This document shows, one piece after another, positions 15,862 to 24,939 of a stretch of DNA of 64,000 nt; position 1 is the stretch's first letter, and each line of letters begins with the position of its first letter. Both the position numbers and the translations under genes were made by a program. Below the pieces are notes generated by a model. It had not been told where the DNA came from. It saw nothing but the letters and a program-made list of their open reading frames with translations, and made no database searches. Source of the DNA: Acidithiobacillus acidisediminis (GTDB lineage Bacteria; Pseudomonadota; Gammaproteobacteria; Acidithiobacillales; Acidithiobacillaceae); NCBI RefSeq assembly GCF_023277115.1, contig NZ_JALQCS010000001.1, forward strand, positions 1,172,001 through 1,236,000. Reading direction: 5' to 3'.

Positions 15862-17306
15862 ATTCGGCAGTCTGGGTCATCGACGATGATCCTTCGATAC
15901 GCTGGGTGTTGGAAAAGGCCTTGCAAAAGGCAGAGATTTCGGTGCGCAGTTTTGCTGACGCCGACCTCGCCCTGCGTGCCATGGGACGCGAACGGCCGGC
16001 CGCGGTAATCAGTGACTTGCGTATGCCCGGCCTCGATGGTCTGGGATTCTTGCAGGAGATTCAGCAGCGCCATCCGCAGCTACCTGTCATCATCATCACC
16101 GCGCATTCGGACCTGGAAAATGCCGTGGCCGCCTTTCAAGGTGGAGCCTTTGAGTACCTCGCCAAGCCCTTTGACATTGATGATGCGGTTGCTTTGGTGC
16201 AACGTGCCCTGACGGTGGAAGCGGCTCATGCCAGCGAACCGGATGCAGGATTTGACCGGCGCGATACGGAAATTATCGGGGAATCACCGGCGATGCAGGA
16301 GGTGTACCGGGCGATTGGGCGTCTCTCGCGCTCCAGCATCAATGTCCTGATCTTGGGGGAGTCGGGTTCCGGCAAGGAGCTGGTGGCCCGGGCGCTGCAT
16401 CGCCATAGTCCCCGCGCCAGTGGCCCGTTCGTCGCCATCAATACCGCCGCGATTCCCGCAGAACTCCTGGAATCCGAGTTGTTCGGGCATGAAAAGGGCG
16501 CCTTCACGGGCGCGGTGCAGATGCGTAAGGGCCGTTTTGAGCAGGCCACGGGTGGTACCCTGTTTCTCGACGAAATTGGCGATATGCCTGCCGCCCTGCA
16601 AACCCGGCTGTTGCGGGTCTTATCTGATGGTACCTACTACCGGGTAGGTGGACACGCATCCATCCGCGCCGACGTCCGGATCCTGGCGGCGACGCACCAG
16701 GACTTGCCGGCCAAGGTGCGGGATGGCAGTTTCCGCGAGGATCTCTATCACCGCCTGAATGTGATTTCTGTCCATATTCCCCCCCTGCGGGAACGCCGTT
16801 CCGATATTCCGCGGCTGGCGCGCTATTTCCTTCATCGCGCCGCCGAAAATCTTGGGGTAGAAGTCCGTAGTTTGAGTCCCGAGGCCGATGCACGCATGCG
16901 CGCTTGGTCTTGGCCGGGGAATGTGCGGCAGCTGGAAAATACCTGCCGCTGGATTACTGTGATGGCGCCCAGTCAGCGCGTGGAGCTGGGCGATTTGCCG
17001 GCCGAACTTCTTGCCGACAGTGCTACGGACGAAGGAATTTCCGAGACGCATTCTCCGGCTGCGGAATCTAGTGCAGGGCCAGCAGTCGTGATGGCAGATT
17101 GGCGTCAACTGCTATTAAAGGAGGCAGAAGAACGCCTCCATGCTGGTGATAGTGGGGTGCTGGATGCCTTGTTGCCAGACTTCGAGCGTGTGCTGCTGCA
17201 AGCCGCCCTCAACGCGAGCCGTGGACATAAGCAAGTGGCGGCGGAACGCCTGGGTTGGGGGCGGAATACGATCGCCCGCAAGATGCGTTCTCTTGGGATG
17301 GAATGA
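15858..17306 (+). CDS. ntrC: Nitrogen regulation response regulator NtrC (GlnG, NRI)
   Basis: 482-aa enhancer-binding activator of sigma-54 RNA polymerase. The receiver domain has phosphoacceptor Asp53 in ISDLRMPGLDG. The AAA+ domain carries the Walker A loop GESGSGKELVARALH, the sigma-54 contact loop EKGAFTGAVQ and GGTLFLDEIGD. The C-terminal Fis-type helix-turn-helix (GHKQVAAERLGWGRNTIARK) is nearly identical to the enterobacterial NtrC pattern, which distinguishes it from NtrX. Dyads matching its binding site occur upstream of amt, the porin, ntrBC, glnA and glnK in this same window. Confidence 0.97.
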   Translation: MNSAVWVIDDDPSIRWVLEKALQKAEISVRSFADADLALRAMGRERPAAVISDLRMPGLDGLGFLQEIQQRHPQLPVIIITAHSDLENAVAAFQGGAFEYLAKPFDIDDAVALVQRALTVEAAHASEPDAGFDRRDTEIIGESPAMQEVYRAIGRLSRSSINVLILGESGSGKELVARALHRHSPRASGPFVAINTAAIPAELLESELFGHEKGAFTGAVQMRKGRFEQATGGTLFLDEIGDMPAALQTRLLRVLSDGTYYRVGGHASIRADVRILAATHQDLPAKVRDGSFREDLYHRLNVISVHIPPLRERRSDIPRLARYFLHRAAENLGVEVRSLSPEADARMRAWSWPGNVRQLENTCRWITVMAPSQRVELGDLPAELLADSATDEGISETHSPAAESSAGPAVVMADWRQLLLKEAEERLHAGDSGVLDALLPDFERVLLQAALNASRGHKQVAAERLGWGRNTIARKMRSLGME

Positions 17307-17316
17307 CTCCGTGCAC

Positions 17317-17340
17317 AAAAAAGCCCGGGCGAACCCGGGC
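17317..17340 (-). terminator. Rho-independent terminator of glnA
   Basis: GCCCGGG/CCCGGGC stem (17323-17340) with a 4-nt loop. On the minus strand it is followed by six T residues. It sits between the convergent ntrC and glnA genes. Confidence 0.85.
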
Positions 17341-17366
17341 AATGACGACGGAGGTTAAAACACTGT

Positions 17367-18782
17367 TCAAAGACTGTAATACATCTGATATTCGACCGGG
17401 TGGGTGGTGACGCGCAGGGCCTGAACTTCGGCCCACTTCACCTCCAGATAGCCTGCCAGCCAGTCGGGGGTAAAGACCCCGCCCTTCATCAAGAACTCAT
17501 GATCGGCCTCCAGGGCACGCAGGGCCTCTTCCAAGGAAGCGGCCACGCCGGGGATCTGCTCCTGCTCTTCCGCCGGTAGGTCATAGAGGTTCTTGTCCAT
17601 GGCATCTCCAGGGTGGATCTTGTTCTGGATGCCATCCAGGCCCGCCATCATCATCGCCGCAAAGGCCAGATAGGGGTTGGCGGTGGAGTCGGGGAAACGC
17701 ACCTCGATGCGCCGCGCCTTGGGATTGCTCACATAGGGGATGCGGATGGAGGCAGAGCGGTTCTTGGCCGAGTAGGCGAGCAGCACCGGGGCCTCGAAAT
17801 GGGGCACCAAGCGCTTGTAGCTGTTGGTGCTGGGGTTGGTCAGGGCATTGATGGCCTTGGCGTGCTTGATGATGCCGCCGATGTAGTACAGGGCCAGCTC
17901 GGACAGGCCACCGTAGGCGTCACCGGTAAACAGGTTCTTGCCGTCCTTGGCCAGGGACTGATGCACGTGCATGCCGCTGCCGTTGTCACCAACAATGGGC
18001 TTGGGCATGAAGGTGGCGGTCTGCCCATAGGCGGCGGCGACGTTGTGGATTACGTATTTGAGGATCTGCACCTCATCGGCCTTGCGGGTGAGGGTGTTGA
18101 AGCTGACACCGATCTCATGCTGGCCAGCAGTGGCGACTTCGTGATGGTGCACCTCGACGGTCAGACCCATCTCTTCCAGGGCCAGGCACATGGCCGAACG
18201 CAGGTCTTGGGCGGAGTCGACGGGGGGCACGGGGAAGTAGCCGCCCTTGACGCCCGGGCGATGGCCCATGTTGCCGGACTCGTATTCCTTGCCCGAGTTC
18301 CAGGCAGCCTCTTCGGCATCCACCTTGTAGCCACAGCCACTCATATCGATGTGCCAGGTGACGGAATCAAAGACGAAGAATTCATTCTCGGGGCCAAAGT
18401 AGGCGGTATCGGCAATGCCCGTACTCTTCAGATAGGCCTCGGCACGCTTGGCCACGGAGCGGGGGTCGCGCTCATAGCCCTGGCCGGTGGCGGGCTCGAT
18501 GACGTCGCAACGGATGTTGAGGGTGACCTCGTCGGTAAAGGGGTCCAGCACCGCGCTCTCCGCCTCGGGCATGAGGATCATGTCCGACTCGTTGATACCC
18601 TTCCAGCCGGTAATGGAGGAGCCATCGAACATCTTGCCTTCGACAAAGGTCTTTTCTTCGATGGTGTGGGCAGGCACCGAGACATGCTGCTCCTTGCCCT
18701 TGGTGTCCGTAAAACGGAAATCAATGAACTTTACGTCTTTGTCTTGAATGAGTTGTAAAACTTCTGCTGGGCTCAACCCCAT
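17367..18782 (-). CDS. glnA: Glutamine synthetase type I
   Basis: Dodecameric enzyme making glutamine from glutamate, ammonia and ATP; 471 aa. Typical GSI motifs are seen: DLRFTDTKG-like N-terminal strand ([17 protein letters not shown]), [59 protein letters not shown] and NRSASIRIP. The adenylylation loop DKNLYDLP near residue 398 is present, so activity is likely set by GlnE. ATG 18782 is fixed by GAGGAG upstream and family length; the open frame to 18929 overlaps the promoter. The sigma-54 promoter and two NtrC dyads upstream are shared with the divergent glnK operon. Confidence 0.98.
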   Translation of the reverse strand: MGLSPAEVLQLIQDKDVKFIDFRFTDTKGKEQHVSVPAHTIEEKTFVEGKMFDGSSITGWKGINESDMILMPEAESAVLDPFTDEVTLNIRCDVIEPATGQGYERDPRSVAKRAEAYLKSTGIADTAYFGPENEFFVFDSVTWHIDMSGCGYKVDAEEAAWNSGKEYESGNMGHRPGVKGGYFPVPPVDSAQDLRSAMCLALEEMGLTVEVHHHEVATAGQHEIGVSFNTLTRKADEVQILKYVIHNVAAAYGQTATFMPKPIVGDNGSGMHVHQSLAKDGKNLFTGDAYGGLSELALYYIGGIIKHAKAINALTNPSTNSYKRLVPHFEAPVLLAYSAKNRSASIRIPYVSNPKARRIEVRFPDSTANPYLAFAAMMMAGLDGIQNKIHPGDAMDKNLYDLPAEEQEQIPGVAASLEEALRALEADHEFLMKGGVFTPDWLAGYLEVKWAEVQALRVTTHPVEYQMYYSL

Positions 18783-18824
18783 GTGTCGCACTCCTCGGTT
18801 CTGTGGATTCTCCCTGTAGGAGCA

Positions 18825-18840
18825 AGCAGATTGTGTGCCA
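18825..18840 (-). promoter_or_regulatory. Sigma-54 promoter of glnA
   Basis: On the minus strand TGGCACACAATCTGCT has GG (18839-18838), 10 nt, GC (18827-18826). Predicted start about 18814, 32 nt before the ATG. Confidence 0.8.
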
Positions 18841-18880
18841 TCCAAAGTGCGCAGCAATTTCGCGACGGACAGCCCTTTGA

Positions 18881-18928
18881 TATCCCAAAATAGTGCAAAA
18901 CAGGACATGATCGCATCATTATAGTGCA
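18881..18928. promoter_or_regulatory. Paired NtrC sites in the glnA-glnK intergenic region
   Basis: Read on the minus strand, TGCACTATAATGATGCG (18928-18912) is a good dyad, and TGCACTATTTTGGGATA (18897-18881) keeps one perfect half. Centres are 31 bp apart, about three helical turns, at roughly -106 and -75 from the glnA start and -109 and -140 from the glnK-side start, so both operons can use them. Confidence 0.7.
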
Positions 18929-19002
18929 TAGCTTGGAAAGAACGCTTATTTATTGAACATTATTGATTATTTAAGATATTGATTATAAAACATAAATTGT
19001 CA

Positions 19003-19018
19003 TGGCATAAATTCTGCA
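19003..19018 (+). promoter_or_regulatory. Sigma-54 promoter of orf60-glnK-amtB
   Basis: TGGCATAAATTCTGCA has GG (19004-19005), 10 nt, GC (19016-19017). Predicted start about 19029, directly ahead of a strong AGGAGGTAA at 19051. The DNA just upstream (18945-19000) is strikingly AT-rich, as expected for a bendable enhancer spacer. Confidence 0.8.
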
Positions 19019-19064
19019 ATGGCGGCCTCAGCTTTCCACAACCTACTGACAGGAGGTAACCGCA

Positions 19065-19590
<526 letters not shown>

Positions 19591-19641
19591 TTTCCACAAT
19601 ACCAGTTTGCTTTCAAAACACCGTTACAAAGGAGAAGTCTT

Positions 19642-20946
19642 ATGTCTGTGTCCTGGTTAAATACCGGTGACAATGCCTGGCAGCTTACGGCGGCAACCAT
19701 CGTCGGCCTGCAGAGTGTTCCCGGGCTTGTCGTGCTCTATGCTGGCATTGTCAAGAAAAAATGGGCGGTAAATTCCGCGTTCATGGCATTTTATGCGTTC
19801 GCAGCGGTGCTGATTGCTTGGGTGCTCTGGGCCTACAATATGGGCTTTGGGCATGAATGGTTCCCCTTCGTGGGTCTGCCACATCCCATCATTAGTATGC
19901 AGGATGAACTCACCCAGGCGTTGTTGCCGACATCGAACACCACGGCTGCTTTTCCCATGTCTACCATGGTGTATTTTCAGTTCGTTTTTGCAGCGATCAC
20001 CTTGGTGATCATGGCGGGTGCTTTTCTTGGGCGGATGAGCTTCAAGGCGTGGATGATTTTCGTGCCCCTATGGCTCACCTTTTCCTATACCGTGGGTGCC
20101 TTCAGCCTCTGGGGTGGTGGTTTTCTTTCCACCTTGGGAGTCATTGACTACTCCGGTGGTTATGTGATCCATCTCTCCGCGGGTATCGCTGGTTTTGTCG
20201 GTGCTGCAGTGATCGGTCCGCGTTTGGCTCGTGATCGGGAAAATTTTCAGCCCAACAACGTGCTGCTGATGTTGGTGGGTGCCGGTATCCTCTGGCTGGG
20301 CTGGAATGGTTTCAACGGCGGCGATCCCTATGCTGCTAGCCGTGACGCTGGTGCCGCGGTGCTCAATACCAATCTGACCACGGCAGTGAGTGTCATTGTC
20401 TGGACCATCATGGATATCTTCTACTTCAAGAAGCCTTCGGTAATCGGTGCGGTGCAGGGCATGATCACCGGCCTTGTCGCCATCACTCCGGCAGCGGGTG
20501 TAGTGGACGGCTGGGGCGCCATTGCCATCGGTATCGCTTCCGGTATCATCCCGTGGATCAGTATGAACATCGTCGGCAAGACGGCGTTATTCCGTAAGGT
20601 GGACGACACCCTGGGCGTATTCCACACCCACGCGGTGGCGGGCGTGCTCGGCGGTATCATGGTCGGCATCTTTGCAACTAAGGAGGGTTGCGCAGCCTTT
20701 GCGTTGACCACTCCTGGCGGAGCGATTGATGGAAACTGGCATCAGGTCTGGTTGCAGATCATCGGTGCGGCGTTCATTATCGGTTTGAACATCGTTGTTA
20801 CCTACGTCCTGCTGAAGCTCATCAGCTTGGTAGTTCCGCTGCGCATGAGTGAGGAGGAGCTCATGGTGGGTGATGATGCGGTCCATGGTGAAGAGGCCTA
20901 TGCCTTCTTTGGCGAAGGGGAACGTCATCCGGTGCTCGGCGACTAA
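19642..20946 (+). CDS. amtB: Ammonium transporter AmtB, PII-linked copy
   Basis: 434-aa Amt channel co-transcribed with glnK. It lacks a cleavable signal peptide and begins within the first core helix ([29 protein letters not shown]). Pore-family blocks include [20 protein letters not shown] and [14 protein letters not shown], the two pore His regions. It differs clearly from the amt copy at 3992 (FYGG versus LYAG in the first helix), so the two are paralogues rather than a recent duplication. AAAGGAGAAG precedes ATG 19642. The cytoplasmic tail is acidic and longer than usual ([21 protein letters not shown]), which may matter for GlnK docking. Confidence 0.96.
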   Translation: MSVSWLNTGDNAWQLTAATIVGLQSVPGLVVLYAGIVKKKWAVNSAFMAFYAFAAVLIAWVLWAYNMGFGHEWFPFVGLPHPIISMQDELTQALLPTSNTTAAFPMSTMVYFQFVFAAITLVIMAGAFLGRMSFKAWMIFVPLWLTFSYTVGAFSLWGGGFLSTLGVIDYSGGYVIHLSAGIAGFVGAAVIGPRLARDRENFQPNNVLLMLVGAGILWLGWNGFNGGDPYAASRDAGAAVLNTNLTTAVSVIVWTIMDIFYFKKPSVIGAVQGMITGLVAITPAAGVVDGWGAIAIGIASGIIPWISMNIVGKTALFRKVDDTLGVFHTHAVAGVLGGIMVGIFATKEGCAAFALTTPGGAIDGNWHQVWLQIIGAAFIIGLNIVVTYVLLKLISLVVPLRMSEEELMVGDDAVHGEEAYAFFGEGERHPVLGD

Positions 20947-20971
20947 CGAGTCGTTTGCGGATAGTGGTTCC

Positions 20972-20999
20972 AACGGCGGCCTCCGGGCCGCCGTTTGTA
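20972..20999 (+). terminator. Terminator-like hairpin after amtB
   Basis: AACGGCGGCC / GGCCGCCGTT is a 10-bp stem with a TCCG loop, followed by TTGT. The T-run is weak, so readthrough into the GATase-PII pair 20 nt downstream is plausible. Confidence 0.6.
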
Positions 21000-21018
21000 T
21001 TCCAGAGAGAGAAAACGC

Positions 21019-21741
21019 ATGACAGCGATTTTGGTTTTGCAACATCATCCCGATGAGGGGCTTGCAACCCTGGCTACCTTGTTGGCGGCCCGTGGCCACG
21101 CGGTTGATCTGCGGAAACTCTATCAGGGCGATTCGCTGCCAGGCAGCATGATTGCTCATGCAGCATTGATTCTGATGGGCGGCCCGATGAGTGTGTATGA
21201 CGAAGCGGAGTATCCCTGGTTAGCCAGAGAGAAGAGCTTGATTCGTGCCGCCGCTCGGGATGGATGCCCTATTTTGGGGCATTGTCTTGGCGCGCAACTC
21301 ATCACTGTTGCCCTCGGTGGAAAGGTGGAAAGCAATCCTTCGGGATTGGAGCTGGGTTGGTGGCCGGTGTCCTTGACCGCAGCGGGGCAGATTTATTGGC
21401 CGGAGATGCGGCGGGAATTCCCCCTATTTCATTGGCATGGCGAACACTGCGTGACGCTTCCCGCCGGTGCAGATGTCTTGGCGCTGAATGATGCAACGCC
21501 AGTCCAGGCCTTTGCGATTGGTAGCCAGATTCTTGCCCTGCAGGCGCACCCGGAGGTGACGGCGGAACAGGTGCGGCAATGGAGCAGCGATAACGCCGCT
21601 GATCTGACAGCCGGAGGAGAGTATGTGCAAACAGTGCCAACCATGCTGCATGCCCTCGATCAGGCTTGCGCCCAACTTGCAGTCACGGCGACGGCGTTGT
21701 ACGGTCCCTGGCTAAAGCAGATCGAGAGACAAGATGGATGA
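21019..21741 (+). CDS. Class I glutamine amidotransferase-like protein
   Basis: Stand-alone 240-aa GATase resembling the GMP-synthase glutaminase domain. Catalytic elements are visible: nucleophile Cys in LGHCLGAQL and the His-x-Glu pair in LQAHPEVT; the oxyanion loop is LILMGGPMSVYDE. Such single-domain enzymes hydrolyse glutamine or gamma-glutamyl compounds, but no synthase partner is near. An AGAGAGAG site precedes ATG 21019. The stop codon overlaps the next gene's ATG (ATGA), tying it to a PII-like protein, which suggests its activity responds to nitrogen status. Substrate unknown. Confidence 0.85.
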   Translation: MTAILVLQHHPDEGLATLATLLAARGHAVDLRKLYQGDSLPGSMIAHAALILMGGPMSVYDEAEYPWLAREKSLIRAAARDGCPILGHCLGAQLITVALGGKVESNPSGLELGWWPVSLTAAGQIYWPEMRREFPLFHWHGEHCVTLPAGADVLALNDATPVQAFAIGSQILALQAHPEVTAEQVRQWSSDNAADLTAGGEYVQTVPTMLHALDQACAQLAVTATALYGPWLKQIERQDG

Positions 21742-22082
21742 GTAGCGCAAGCTCTTGGGTACGAATCACGGCGATCATTCGTCCACAGCGCATGGATCAG
21801 GTCTGTGACGCTCTTGCTGTGCTCGGAGTGAGTGGCGTGACGGTAATCGATGTAGACGGGATTGGCCAACAACTGGGCTATTCCACCTTACGCAGTGGCG
21901 CCTGGTATCAGTCGCGGAGCCATCCCAAGGTGCAGATTGAAACCGTCGTGGCAGAGGGGCAAGCCGGGCAGGTGCTTGCGCTGATTCGGGAGCAGGCCGC
22001 GACTGGCGAAATGGGCGATGGCAAGATGTGGATGGAGCCCGTTGTGGGTATTGTCGGGATTCGCGCGGAAGAAGAGGGCTGA
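21738..22082 (+). CDS. Divergent PII-family protein
   Basis: 114-aa PII homologue clearly different from the GlnK at 19252. Aligned by eye, it keeps the IIRPQRMDQVCDAL start, Gln44 (GlnK Gln39), Tyr57 at the Tyr51 position (SGAWYQSR), Lys64 (Lys58) and TGEMGDGKMW. It changes three ATP-pocket residues or neighbours: Arg38 to Gln, Lys40 to Leu, and Arg101 to Gly. So the fold and perhaps 2-oxoglutarate sensing remain, while nucleotide binding is probably altered. It is translationally coupled to a GATase gene and runs into a convergent amino-acid permease 4 nt away. It could be an accessory PII dedicated to one target. Confidence 0.85.
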   Translation: MSSASSWVRITAIIRPQRMDQVCDALAVLGVSGVTVIDVDGIGQQLGYSTLRSGAWYQSRSHPKVQIETVVAEGQAGQVLALIREQAATGEMGDGKMWMEPVVGIVGIRAEEEG

Positions 22083-22086
22083 TTTC

Positions 22087-23469
22087 CTACTCTACCGATG
22101 GCTGGAGCTGGTCGCTGATGATGGCCTGTAGCCGCGCCGGCTGAAAACGCGCCCAATATAGCCCCAAAGCCGTGCTGAACAGCACCATCGCCAGGAAGAA
22201 AACGATCGTTGCCCCAATTCTGCCGCTCGGGAAGGGAACCACGGTTCCGTAAAATACTGCACCCAACAACGGTAGACTGATGAGTGTGATGACTAAGCTG
22301 AGCCAGCGCAAGCTGACCCTGCTGCGGAAGAGATAGCGCAGAGCGGCGAGATTGCTCAAGGCGTAGAGTAGGACAAAGCCCAGCGCGGTGAAGGTGCCGA
22401 AGATATCGATCAGATCCAGAACCGAGGCGTGGGTCAACCAGAACAGCAGAATGCTCGCCAGCACCAAGGTGGCGAGTAAGCGCAATGCGGCAATGGGCGT
22501 GCCATAGCGCGGATGCTGCCGGGCCAGCGTTACCGGCAAGACGCGGTGGGCAGCCATGCTCAACAGAATACGGGAGATGCTGTTGAAAGTCGCAATACTC
22601 GCCGAGAAAGCGGCGGTCGCCATGGCGAGATCCACCAGGATGCCCAGCCAAGGTTCTCCCATCGCGCTCGCGATGGCATTCAGGGGTGTCGAAGCGTTGC
22701 CCAAGGGTTGTCCCAAACGTTGGAATGCTAGGGTCTCGGTGTAGGCCAGAAAAACGAAAAAGACGGCGACGAGAATCACTGCCCAGCGCATCATGCCCGG
22801 GATGGCTTCGGGTTTCTTTGCCTCCGCTGCCAAATTTCCGGCCGTCTCGAACCCGCCATAGGCGAGCAAGGACAGTACCAGGGCGCTGAGTAGGGAAGGG
22901 GGTTGCAGGTGTTGAAACTGCCATTGCTGCGGATCGCTGATGCCAAAATGGGCCAGGGTAAGGATGGCAATGAGGAGAATGCAAGCGATGGAGAACCACT
23001 CCACCCACAGTCCCCAGCGCGCCGAAATCTCCACCCCGCGCCGCGCCAACGAGAAGGCAATCGCCAGGGTAGCTAGGGCAAAGAGATCAAGCAGATGCGC
23101 GCTGCCAGACCAGATGCTGTGCACGGCAGTATCGAGGAAGAGACCACAGAGCAGTGGGGCACCGAGCAGGGCACCACCGTAACCCAGAATCATGGTGAAG
23201 CCCGCTACCAAGCCGGCGACCGGATGCAGTGCCTTGGCAAGATAAAAGAATAGTGAGCCGGGGGAAGGAAAATGCCGCGCCAGGATACCCAGTTGGATCG
23301 CGACCAGCCACATGACGATCCCGACCAGGGCATAAGCCAGCCAAGTGAAGGGGCCACCATGCGCGGCGACCAAGGCAATGGTCACGGCGGGCATGGCCGA
23401 GGGGGTGATATTGGCCACGGCATGGCCCCACACCTCGCGGGTGTCTACCCGCCGGGAAGCGCTGGTCAT
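22087..23469 (-). CDS. Amino-acid/polyamine permease (APC superfamily)
   Basis: 460-aa inner-membrane secondary transporter with about 12 hydrophobic helices. The N-terminal helix 1 region (WGHAVANITPSAMPAVTIALVAAHGG) and PSPGSLFFYLAKAL in helix 2-3 fit the APC fold, as does LAYGGFETAGNLAAEAKKPE after helix 5. The substrate cannot be read. The ATG at 23469 lies 8 nt after the pmbA stop with no convincing ribosome-binding site, so it is probably coupled to pmbA. It converges with the PII-like gene, a hint of nitrogen-related function only by location. Confidence 0.88.
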   Translation of the reverse strand: MTSASRRVDTREVWGHAVANITPSAMPAVTIALVAAHGGPFTWLAYALVGIVMWLVAIQLGILARHFPSPGSLFFYLAKALHPVAGLVAGFTMILGYGGALLGAPLLCGLFLDTAVHSIWSGSAHLLDLFALATLAIAFSLARRGVEISARWGLWVEWFSIACILLIAILTLAHFGISDPQQWQFQHLQPPSLLSALVLSLLAYGGFETAGNLAAEAKKPEAIPGMMRWAVILVAVFFVFLAYTETLAFQRLGQPLGNASTPLNAIASAMGEPWLGILVDLAMATAAFSASIATFNSISRILLSMAAHRVLPVTLARQHPRYGTPIAALRLLATLVLASILLFWLTHASVLDLIDIFGTFTALGFVLLYALSNLAALRYLFRSRVSLRWLSLVITLISLPLLGAVFYGTVVPFPSGRIGATIVFFLAMVLFSTALGLYWARFQPARLQAIISDQLQPSVE

Positions 23470-23477
23470 TAAAGGTC

Positions 23478-24806
23478 TTAGTTGCCGGCGATGGTCATGT
23501 TATCGATGAGGATAGAGGGGCTACCGGTCCCGCCTTGAATCAGGAGATCACTGCCAATGGCAGCGAAGCCCTGAAACATCTCGCGCAGATTGCCGGCAAT
23601 CGTGATTTCCTCCACCGGATATTGAATCTCTCCGTTTTCCACCCAGAACCCAGCGGCGCCACGGGAGTAATCCCCCGTCACGCCATTGACACCAAAACCG
23701 ATCAGCTCGGTGACAAAGAGTCCGCGTCCCATCTGCCGGAGCAGAGCGTCGAGATCGTCCGATCCCGGTGCAAGGGTGAGATTGTGCGCACCGCCGGCAT
23801 TGCCGGTGCTTTGCAGTCCCAACTTGCGGGCGCTGTACACATCCAGCAGGTACGATTGCAGGACCCCATCGCGGATCAGGTCCCGATTCTGCGTGGCAAC
23901 CCCATCGCCATCAAAGCTGGCGCTGGACAGTCCACGGCGCCGCAACGGCTCTTCGTAAATGTGCACCTGTTTGGGGAAGAGAGTTTGCCCAAGGCTGTCC
24001 TGAAGAAAGCTTGCCTTTCGATAGAGGCTGCCACCGCTGATAGCTTGCGCAAAATGCCCCAGCAAGCTGGAGGCGATCTGGTTTTCGAACAGAACCGGCG
24101 CCGTGCAAGTGCCAATTTTTCGCGCACCAAGGCGACGCACGGTACGTTCGGCACAGATTCGGCCAATTTCCTCCGCGCTGGCGAGATCCTCATGCCGGCG
24201 GGCCACATCATACCAGTAGTCTCGTTGCATGCCCTGTACGTCTTCGGCAATGACCGAGCAGGATAGGCTGTGGCGTGAACCCTGACTGCGTCCAAGGAAG
24301 CCCAGACTATTGGCATAGACACTGAGGCCCTCGCCGGTGCCGATGCTGGCGCCCTCGGAATTGGTGATGCGGGGATCGGCAGCTCGCGCCACCTCTTCAC
24401 AGCGGCGCGCGAGTGCTGCCGCTGCATCGGGATCAATGTCCCAGGGATGGTAGAGGTCGAGATCCGGAAATTCCTTGGCCAACAGAGCAGGATCTGCGAG
24501 CCCGGCATAGGAGTCCGGTGCGGTATGGCGAGCAATGTTCAAGGCGGCCTCGACGGTCTCGGTCAGCGCCGTGGGGGAAAAATCTGAACTGGAGGCTGAG
24601 CCCTTGCGATCTCCCAGATACACGGTGACACCGACACTCTTGTCGCGATGATATTCTACCGACTCCACCTCGCCGAGACGCACGCTCAGGGACAAGCCCT
24701 TGCCACTGCTTGCGCCCACTTCTGCGGCACTTGCGCCGCGCGCCTTGGCGATCTCCAGACATTGCTGCGCAACGTTACTGAGTTCTTGCGCTTCGCTGCT
24801 GCTCAT
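23478..24806 (-). CDS. pmbA: Metalloprotease subunit PmbA/TldE
   Basis: 442-aa partner of TldD in the TldD/TldE protease that trims peptides such as microcins and affects gyrase inhibitors. Family sequence includes VGVTVYLGDRKGSASSSDFS in the N-terminal domain and FGVNGVTGDYSRGAAGFWVE, ITIAGNLREMF and GTGSPSILIDNMTIAGN at the end. As expected for TldE, the HExxxH zinc motif of TldD is absent. TldD itself is not in the window. ATG 24806 has AAAAGGA 7 nt upstream; an in-frame ATG at 24842 lacks one. Divergent from leuC. Confidence 0.94.
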   Translation of the reverse strand: MSSSEAQELSNVAQQCLEIAKARGASAAEVGASSGKGLSLSVRLGEVESVEYHRDKSVGVTVYLGDRKGSASSSDFSPTALTETVEAALNIARHTAPDSYAGLADPALLAKEFPDLDLYHPWDIDPDAAAALARRCEEVARAADPRITNSEGASIGTGEGLSVYANSLGFLGRSQGSRHSLSCSVIAEDVQGMQRDYWYDVARRHEDLASAEEIGRICAERTVRRLGARKIGTCTAPVLFENQIASSLLGHFAQAISGGSLYRKASFLQDSLGQTLFPKQVHIYEEPLRRRGLSSASFDGDGVATQNRDLIRDGVLQSYLLDVYSARKLGLQSTGNAGGAHNLTLAPGSDDLDALLRQMGRGLFVTELIGFGVNGVTGDYSRGAAGFWVENGEIQYPVEEITIAGNLREMFQGFAAIGSDLLIQGGTGSPSILIDNMTIAGN

Positions 24807-24939
24807 GGGCTGTCCTTTTCTGTCACTCTGCGATCCTACCATCTTAAACGCTGCGGCAGCTGCGGGGAAAGCCGTGCCTTTTCGCCCGCAGCCAAAACGG
24901 CGTAGTATGTCGTCGGAAATCGGTAAAGGCTAGGCAGAC

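Noticed and set aside
17613-18758. Long open frame antisense to glnA
   Set aside because: High-GC shadow of a strong coding gene on the other strand, no ribosome-binding site and no family similarity. The same applies to long antisense frames over cyoB (31836-33155), carB (39481-41817) and tnpC (62601-63779).
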